Assembly: GCA_021798135.1 (NCBI GenBank)
Contig: JAJZYI010000125.1
Location: 1 to 9,205, forward strand
Reading direction: 5' to 3'
From: Actinomycetes bacterium
GTDB lineage: Bacteria; Actinomycetota; Acidimicrobiia; Acidimicrobiales; UBA8190
Length of the DNA stretch: 9,205 nt
In this document: piece by piece, positions 5,452 to 9,205 of the stretch
Layout of the letters: each line of letters opens with the position of its first letter
Position numbering within the stretch: the stretch's first letter is position 1
Notes under the pieces: model-generated
Databases searched by the model: none
Told to the model about the DNA's origin: nothing
What the model saw: the letters and a program-made list of their open reading frames with translations, nothing else
Made by a program: the position numbers and the translations under genes

Positions 5452-6471
5452 GTGCTGAGCGAGGACGACGTCGGCCGCCTGGCGGCGGCATGCCTTCACC
5501 TGCCCGAGCCGGAGGGCAACTACCTCGAGGACGACTTCCTCGTGAACCTGGTCGCCACGGTGGTCGACTTCCAGACGCACACCACGGCGGTGGTGCGCGC
5601 CATCGAGCACTTCCGCGAGGAGGTGCTGCCCGAGCTGCACGACGTCGGCGACCTGGTCGAGCTGATGAACCGGTACCCGGCCGATCGGGACGGCAACACC
5701 GACCTGGCCCAACGCCTGTGGGGGTACAGGATGTGGACCCGGGCCCAGCTGCTGCGCGACCTCGTCGCCCACTTCGTGTCGATCGGGGTCACCGACCAGC
5801 ACGAGTTGCGGGCGTGGGCGGCGACGTCGACCTTCGCCGACTTCCAGGGGAAGGTCCCCGGTCTCGGCCGCGCCGTCTACCAGTGGCTGGTGATGCGGGT
5901 CGGGGTCGACACGGTCAAGCCCGATGTCCACGTGCTTCGGTTCGTCGGGTCCGTGCTGGGCCGGCCGGTGGGTGACACCGAGGCGGTCGAGGCGGTGTCG
6001 GCAGCGGCCCGGCGTCTCGGCAGGCCGGTGCTGCAGCTCGACTGGGCGATCTGGGAGGCGGGCCGTCTCGCGTCGCAGCCCGTGCGGCGTCCACCGCCGG
6101 CGGGTTCGAGGCTTCCCCGCCGGGCACGCGCGGCCGAGGACGCTCCCGGTGCCAGGTCCGGCACACCAGGGCCGACCACCTCGGCCGGTCCGGACGGCCC
6201 GGTGGCGTCGTTCGTGGACGACGAGCCCGGCTACCTGGCCTGGCTGGCTGCACACCCCTACGGCTTCGTGCTCAACTCCGAGCGCCGCCCACGGTCGACC
6301 TACCTGGTGCTGCACCGCGCCGGTTGCGGGACGATCAGCGGCGCGCCGGCACGGGGCAAGACCTTCACCAGCCCGTTCCGCAAGACGTGCGCGCCGGCTG
6401 CCGCAAGTCTCACCGCCTGGGCGCTGGCGGCCGCGGGCCCCCCGTCACCGTGCGGCCTGTGCAAGCCGTAG
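5452..6471 (+). CDS. HhH-GPD DNA glycosylase-like protein with a four-cysteine C-terminal module
   Basis: The 339-residue protein has an all-helical N-terminal part (about 1-205) with a helix-hairpin-helix, GKVPGLGRAVYQWL (133-146), followed by VKPDVHVLRF (155-164). D158 sits where endonuclease III-type glycosylases keep their catalytic aspartate. The lysine used for the lyase step (motif LPGVGRKTA) is A141 here, so it would be a monofunctional glycosylase or a DNA-binding relative. A Pro/Arg/Ala linker (about 206-250) leads to a C-terminal module (about 258-339), PGYLAWLAAHPYGFVLN, TYLVLHRAGCGTI, KTCAP, PCGLC, whose cysteines C292, C313, C334 and C337 could bind zinc. Their spacing does not match the endonuclease III iron-sulfur loop. 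I do not know a named function for that module. The role is inferred as base-lesion or modified-base recognition. GTG is chosen from the TAGCGT box. Confidence 0.75.
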   Translation: MLSEDDVGRLAAACLHLPEPEGNYLEDDFLVNLVATVVDFQTHTTAVVRAIEHFREEVLPELHDVGDLVELMNRYPADRDGNTDLAQRLWGYRMWTRAQLLRDLVAHFVSIGVTDQHELRAWAATSTFADFQGKVPGLGRAVYQWLVMRVGVDTVKPDVHVLRFVGSVLGRPVGDTEAVEAVSAAARRLGRPVLQLDWAIWEAGRLASQPVRRPPPAGSRLPRRARAAEDAPGARSGTPGPTTSAGPDGPVASFVDDEPGYLAWLAAHPYGFVLNSERRPRSTYLVLHRAGCGTISGAPARGKTFTSPFRKTCAPAAASLTAWALAAAGPPSPCGLCKP

Positions 6472-6602
6472 GCAACCGACGCGGCGTCAGGACGACCGGT
6501 CGCCGAGATCGCCCTGCCCTGCCCTGCCTGGCGCACGGGGCCCGGGGGTTCACGTGCGTCGCCGATGCCGTCGCCGGTGGCCCGGCTGGTCCTCTCCCGG
6601 CG

Positions 6603-6913
6603 GGCGCCCTTCTCCCGGACGGCCTGCAGGCGGTCGCAGTGCTCGCTGCGGTGCGCGTCGAAGCAGGCGCTGAGGTGAAGCAACTGCTGCCGTGGCAGCT
6701 CTTGCTGGACGAGGAAGAGGACTGCGATCAGCCAGCCCAGCCGCCCGTTGCCGTCGAGGAACGGGTGGATCGTCTCGAGCTGGCAGCGCACCGGGCCGCT
6801 GCGGACGAACACGGGCAACGGCGCTTCGTCGTGCAGGAACCGCTCCCGGTCATCGAGCGGTGGACCATCTCGTCCGGCAGCGGCGGCACGAAGTCGGCGT
6901 TCTCCGGCGTGTC
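6603..6913 (-). pseudogene. Fic-family (AMPylase fold) gene remnant, frameshifted and truncated
   Basis: Read on the minus strand, one frame gives NADFVPPLPDEMV (ending at 6863). The next frame continues as PLDDRERFLHDEAPLPVF, then ETIHPFLDGNGRLGW (HPF at 6759-6767), LIAVLFLVQQELPRQQLLHLSACFDAHRSE and DRLQAVREKG, stopping near 6603. A one-base deletion at about 6855-6860 explains the frame switch. Fic proteins transfer AMP or similar groups to target proteins using HPFxDGNGRxxR; here the last Arg is Trp (codon at 6732-6734). The usual N-terminal 100-plus residues and the C-terminal winged-helix part are absent. Intact Fic proteins of this class are typically 370-400 residues, so this is clearly non-functional. 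No antitoxin partner is visible. Confidence 0.85.
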
Positions 6914-6938
6914 CGTGCCGGACACGCCCCGGATCCGG
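6906..6938. repeat. Two adjacent perfect palindromes
   Basis: GGCGTGTCCG and CGGACACGCC (6906-6928) form a perfect 10-bp stem around a 3-nt loop. They are followed immediately by the 10-bp palindrome CCGGATCCGG (6929-6938). They sit exactly at the upstream limit of the Fic homology. They could be a terminator-like hairpin or part of a mobile-element end; the sequence alone does not decide. Confidence 0.6.
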
Positions 6939-6992
6939 CAGTGTCGGACGGGCACCGCCGGGCGCCGGGGGTCGCCCCGGAGAAGACCCGGA

Positions 6993-7010
6993 CCAGGGAG
7001 AACACCCTGG
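6993..7010 (-). terminator. Hairpin just past the tRNA-Pro 3' end
   Basis: CCAGGG-AGAACA-CCCTGG is a perfect 6-bp stem starting 6 nt beyond the CCA end of the tRNA fragment in its direction of transcription. On the minus strand it is followed by pyrimidine-rich TCCGGGTCTTCTCC. The position suggests the native terminator of the original tRNA gene. Confidence 0.5.
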
Positions 7011-7016
7011 ATCCGG

Positions 7017-7066
7017 TGGTCGGGCTGCCGGGATTTGAACCCGGGACCTCCACGTCCCGAACGTGG
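7017..7066 (-). tRNA. tRNA-Pro(CGG) 3' half (fragment), candidate attachment site
   Basis: On the minus strand the 50 bases fold as the 3' part of a tRNA. There is an anticodon arm CCACG-TTCGGGA-CGTGG with anticodon CGG (7057-7059), a 5-nt variable loop AGGTC, a perfect T-arm CCGGG-TTCAAAT-CCCGG, an acceptor strand CAGCCCG, discriminator A and an encoded CCA. The expected D-arm with its GG loop and a proper acceptor 5' strand are missing: 28 unmatched bases separate the anticodon stem from a GGGCTG that could pair with the acceptor. A half of exactly this extent, from the anticodon stem to CCA, is the usual core left by tRNA-targeting integrases. A degenerate whole tRNA is the alternative. 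Confidence 0.7.
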
Positions 7067-7124
7067 CAGGCGCACATCGAGAACTCCCTGGTAGCAGCCC
7101 AGTTTGCTCAGCGACCCGTGGCGG

Positions 7125-7167
7125 CGTGCCAGATTCGTGCCAGAAGCAGGCGGACTGACAGGCGGAC
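7125..7167. repeat. Two pairs of 9-bp direct repeats, possible integrase arm sites
   Basis: CGTGCCAGA occurs at 7125-7133 and 7136-7144, and CAGGCGGAC at 7147-7155 and 7159-7167. Spacings of 11 and 12 bp place successive copies about one helical turn apart. They lie 60-100 bp from the tRNA fragment on its interrupted side, where arm-type sites of a tyrosine integrase would be expected. No integrase gene is in the window. Confidence 0.45.
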
Positions 7168-7269
7168 GGGTTCGCCCGAGTCGGCCTCTCCGGACACCGT
7201 CGGAAGGCATGAGTTGGAGTGAGCACATTCCACGCCGCCGTGGCACACTGTGCACCTCAGGTTTGATCC

Positions 7270-8478
7270 ATGTCCTCGCCGTACATGCCACCGGGCGGGC
7301 CGCCATTCCCACCGCCCCCACAACCGCCGCCCTGGGCTGCACCGCGGCGTCGGCGACCCTGGTGGCAGTGGGCAGTGGCAGCTGTTGCTGTCTTGACCGT
7401 CCTCGGTGGTGGGCTGCTCCTTGGACGTTCAGCGTTGAAGCCGGCGTCTAGCAGATTCGCGGGCACGCGAGGTTCGACCAGCTCGCCGCCGGCTACCGGT
7501 ACTGGCTACCTGGCGTCCGACTCGGGGGATGTGCTCTTCATCCAGTGGAACGACGACAACGGCCACATCGATGGAACCGTCCAGGTGGTGACAGCAAGCG
7601 GCAATCCGCCGGATGCGTCGACCACCAGCAACACGGTCTCGGTAACCGGATCCATCCAAGGATCCTCGATCAGCCTCAGCTTCGACGGCTCGCCGCTCCA
7701 GTTCGGCACTGTGGCTGGCGGTTCATTCAGCGTCAACTTTCCCGAGAGCGACGGCACCCTTGCGGCGGTGACCTTCAGGCAGGCTTCTGCGAACCAGTAC
7801 AACCAAGCAGTTGGTTCCTTGAAGGCGAACGTCGCACACGAAGACCAGCTGGCGGCCAACGCCCAAGCCCTCGCCGCCGCAGAGAACAAGATCGACCAGA
7901 TGGCATCGGCGGTGACCGAAGATATCGGCCAACTCGGCAACGACGTGGGGCAACTCCCCCAGGCTGTTCAGGGTGTCCAGCAGAGTCTCCAGAGTGAAGG
8001 TAAGGAGTTGTCAACGACCCAGGCAGCAGCTCAGAAGGTCGAGGCGGAAGCGCAACAATATCCCTCGGGCAATTACGGACAGGTCTGTGACGACGCCGGG
8101 GGTGCTGCGGATGATGCTGTGGGAGTTGCCGATGCGGCTGGCGGTGTGGAGGATGCGGGCACCGGCGTCACCGACGTCATCGCGACAGTTCGCAACGACG
8201 AAGCGGGCCTCCAACATGACTGGTCGTCGCTCCAGTCCCTCGAGGGTGGTCTTCCCGGGTACACGCCTCCCAATGCCCCTAACCAGGCCGATGTAACCAA
8301 CGGCCTCAACGCCGCCAACGGTGCCGTCAGTTCTGCGGTTGGCAATACCAATGGCGATATCAGCCAGGCCAACACTGAGGTGGGAGCTGCATATCAAGCA
8401 GCCGATGCTGCGTATCAGGCCGGCGGATGCGGTGCACCTCCGGCGGCACCGCAGGCAGAACCGCCCATTGGCCAGTAA
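7270..8478 (+). CDS. Membrane-anchored protein with beta domain and coiled coil, unknown function
   Basis: The 402-residue protein has a Pro-rich cytoplasmic N-terminus (1-25), an Arg stop RRRR (26-29) and one membrane helix (about 33-52), so most of it is outside. Residues 79-171 form a likely beta domain (LFIQWNDDNGHIDGTVQVV, GSIQGSSISLSF, FGTVAGGSFSVNFPESDGTLAAVTF). Residues 172-262 are Ala/Gln/Glu-rich and suited to a coiled coil. The rest is Gly/Ala/Asp/Asn-rich with C273 and C387. Similar layouts occur, from memory, in uncharacterised actinobacterial cell-surface proteins. Codon use is visibly less GC-biased than in the genes at left (AAT, GAA, CAA, ATA and TTG appear), and the gene follows a candidate attachment site, so acquisition is likely. 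The start codon is preceded only by a weak AGG (7259-7261). Confidence 0.8.
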   Translation: MSSPYMPPGGPPFPPPPQPPPWAAPRRRRPWWQWAVAAVAVLTVLGGGLLLGRSALKPASSRFAGTRGSTSSPPATGTGYLASDSGDVLFIQWNDDNGHIDGTVQVVTASGNPPDASTTSNTVSVTGSIQGSSISLSFDGSPLQFGTVAGGSFSVNFPESDGTLAAVTFRQASANQYNQAVGSLKANVAHEDQLAANAQALAAAENKIDQMASAVTEDIGQLGNDVGQLPQAVQGVQQSLQSEGKELSTTQAAAQKVEAEAQQYPSGNYGQVCDDAGGAADDAVGVADAAGGVEDAGTGVTDVIATVRNDEAGLQHDWSSLQSLEGGLPGYTPPNAPNQADVTNGLNAANGAVSSAVGNTNGDISQANTEVGAAYQAADAAYQAGGCGAPPAAPQAEPPIGQ

Positions 8479-8528
8479 GGCTCCGCCGTGCAGTGACGGG
8501 CAGGACCAGCGCCCACTTCGGGGGACGC

Positions 8529-8555
8529 CCTGGGGGCGACAACGCCCCGTCCAGG
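8529..8555. terminator. Hairpin between convergent genes, bidirectional terminator candidate
   Basis: CCTGG and GGGCG pair with CGCCC and CCAGG around the loop ACAA, with a 3-nt CGT bulge: ten G/C-rich pairs. It lies 51 bp after the stop of the membrane protein and 67 bp beyond the end of the convergent small gene. There is no T-run on either strand. Confidence 0.55.
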
Positions 8556-8621
8556 ACTGAACGTCCCTACTGGTTCCAGCCAACCGACTCGACGGAGCCA
8601 GCGACGGCGACAAGGGCCTGA

Positions 8622-8846
8622 TCAGGAAGCGGCTGGGAACGCTCCGTGCTCGAAGTACCGGGCGTGCGTCGTCCTCAGCGACTCGACGCTCTCGCCACCG
8701 ATGACGACGACCTCGATGTCGTCCCCCAACCCGGAACGCTCGATGTCGAACCGGGCGCGCAGCGCTTCCCCTTGGTCGTCGAACGCCTGGGGCGCACTCG
8801 TCAGGCGGGCGCCCCGGCGGTCGTAGACGAGCAGGAAGTACTGCAT
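8622..8846 (-). CDS. Small conserved-type hypothetical protein (74 aa)
   Basis: The product MQYFLLVYDRRGARLTSA... has a beta strand (MQYFLLVYDR), a helix (DDQGEALRARFDIER), a second strand with acidic start (DIEVVVIGGES), and a helix leading to THARYFEH. The pattern beta-alpha-beta-alpha with the ending TRHARYF-like motif is familiar from small uncharacterised actinobacterial proteins; no function is known to me. The ATG at 8846 is preferred over the in-frame GTG at 8852, because on the minus strand TAGGAT (8853-8858) ends 6 nt before that ATG and directly abuts the GTG. This implies a leaderless transcript. It is convergent with the membrane protein. Confidence 0.75.
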   Translation of the reverse strand: MQYFLLVYDRRGARLTSAPQAFDDQGEALRARFDIERSGLGDDIEVVVIGGESVESLRTTHARYFEHGAFPAAS

Positions 8847-8852
8847 CCCCAC

Positions 8853-8858
8853 ATCCTA
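8853..8858 (-). promoter_or_regulatory. Putative -10 box (TAGGAT) of the 74-aa gene
   Basis: On the minus strand TAGGAT ends 6 nt before the ATG at 8846. It matches the TANNNT pattern and spacing seen before other starts in this window. Confidence 0.5.
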
Positions 8859-8894
8859 TGGCGAGTGTCCGCCACATCCCAGCGTCACCACCGC

Positions 8895-9146
8895 TCAGTC
8901 CGGTTCGGACAGGTCCAGGTCCCGGCGGATGCGGCGCACCAGGTCGTCGTTGAGCGCTCGCCTTGGTGGGCCGACCCCGCTGTCCCGGAGCGCTTCTTCT
9001 TCGGCGAACACCTGGGAGAGCGCCATCATCTGCCCAACCAGCTCCTGCACACGAGCCTCCGTGATCGCAGCCAACTCAGGGTCCGGGGTCTGCCCGTACC
9101 GCACCCACCGACCGACACGGTCGGCGAGGTTCTCCACTAGCCCCAA
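8895..9146 (-). CDS. Small helical hypothetical protein (83 aa)
   Basis: The product is rich in charged residues and probably all-helical: LVENLADRVGRWVRYGQ, then TEARVQELVGQMMALSQVFAEEEALRD, then a second amphipathic stretch NDDLVRRIRRDLDLSEPD. There is no signal peptide, membrane segment or motif that I recognise, so no function is offered. An in-frame TGA shortly upstream limits the start to the TTG at 9146 or the GTG at 9137, and neither has a convincing ribosome-binding site. The GTG version would be 80 residues. The next minus-strand gene begins 49 bp beyond its stop and has its own promoter. Confidence 0.6.
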   Translation of the reverse strand: MGLVENLADRVGRWVRYGQTPDPELAAITEARVQELVGQMMALSQVFAEEEALRDSGVGPPRRALNDDLVRRIRRDLDLSEPD

Positions 9147-9157
9147 TACCGTTCAGT

Positions 9158-9163
9158 TAGACT
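9158..9163 (+). promoter_or_regulatory. Putative -10 box (TAGACT) at the right edge
   Basis: TAGACT fits TANNNT and lies 9 nt before a GTG at 9173. It sits a few bases upstream of the minus-strand gene start, so the two genes would share a very compact divergent promoter region. Confidence 0.3.
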
Positions 9164-9172
9164 TTGAGGATC

Positions 9173-9205
9173 GTGGCAACAGGCGGTCCGGTCGGCTGGG
9201 GCCAG
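9173..9205 (+). CDS. Possible 5' end of a gene leaving the window
   Basis: The GTG at 9173 opens a frame reading MATGGPVGWGQ to the window end. GAGG (9166-9169) lies 3 nt before the GTG, and a TAGACT -10-like box precedes it. Only eleven codons are visible, so neither the reality nor the function of the gene can be judged. Confidence 0.3.
   Translation, partial: MATGGPVGWGQ

Larger units (their letters stand above)
6472..7269. other. 800-bp region without an intact gene (relic DNA)
   Basis: No frame here carries a complete recognisable protein. It contains a CCCTG short repeat near 6513-6528, the Fic remnant (6603-6913), palindromes (6906-6938), a hairpin (6993-7010), the tRNA-Pro 3' half (7017-7066) and paired direct repeats (7125-7167). 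The long frames crossing it on the minus strand are composites of these relics. Confidence 0.7.

Noticed and set aside
4654..6315. A 553-codon minus-strand frame opposite the lipoprotein and HhH-GPD genes
   Set aside because: It is antisense to two convincing genes and is Arg/His-rich with low-complexity text and no motif.
6603..6913. A functional Fic toxin or toxin-antitoxin module
   Set aside because: The frame is broken, an active-site Arg is lost, both ends are missing and no partner gene is present.
7017..7101. A complete tRNA-Pro using GGGCTG at 7095-7100 as the acceptor 5' strand
   Set aside because: The six pairs are tempting, but the 28 bases between contain no D-stem or GG loop and exceed the normal length. 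Kept only as an alternative.
7243..7253. GCACA-C-TGTGC palindrome before the membrane protein
   Set aside because: Five-base arms are too short to separate from chance here, and no promoter elements line up with it.

Overview
The window is very GC-rich. Its coding regions show the strong third-position G/C bias, A/G/P-rich proteins and TANNNT-type -10 boxes placed 6-8 nt before start codons (leaderless messages) that are typical of Actinomycetota. I cannot assign a lower rank. The SIS/TobH-like gene beside a mannose-phosphate-isomerase cupin recalls the mannose-activation neighbourhood of mycobacteria and other high-GC Gram-positives.

Layout from left to right. 1-328 holds a 39-bp tandem repeat, possibly the end of an upstream gene, followed by a palindrome-rich leader. 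329-2158 is a short-form alpha-glucan phosphorylase (glgP), whose last codons run into a 59-bp tandem repeat (2132-2280). A convergent stand-alone type II phosphomannose-isomerase cupin (2285-2641, minus) is divergently paired, across 266 bp, with a SIS-fold sugar-isomerase homologue (2908-3939) that seems to have lost every canonical catalytic residue. After tandem hairpins comes a broken PPOX/F420-type oxidoreductase gene on the minus strand (4101-4460). A lipoprotein of unknown function (4579-5397) and an HhH-GPD glycosylase-like protein with a four-Cys C-terminal module (5452-6471) follow.

From about 6,600 the sequence looks like a mobile-element boundary. There is a frameshifted Fic-domain remnant (6603-6913, minus), then a short hairpin, then the 3' half of a tRNA-Pro(CGG) gene (7017-7066, minus) with its CCA but without its 5' half. 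Pairs of short direct repeats resembling integrase arm sites follow (7125-7167). Beyond lies a membrane-anchored protein with a beta domain and a coiled coil (7270-8478), whose codon use looks less GC-extreme. Then come a bidirectional hairpin and two small minus-strand hypothetical genes (8622-8846, 8895-9146). A possible plus-strand gene starts at 9173 and runs off the end.

How the genes may work together: glgP releases glucose-1-phosphate from storage glucan, and the cupin and SIS genes belong to hexose-phosphate/mannose chemistry, so the first 4 kb is plausibly central carbohydrate and cell-envelope sugar metabolism. The right part shows no shared pathway; it looks like accessory DNA inserted at, or decayed around, a tRNA-Pro site. 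I found no CRISPR array, rRNA, intact transposase, integrase or recognisable defence operon.
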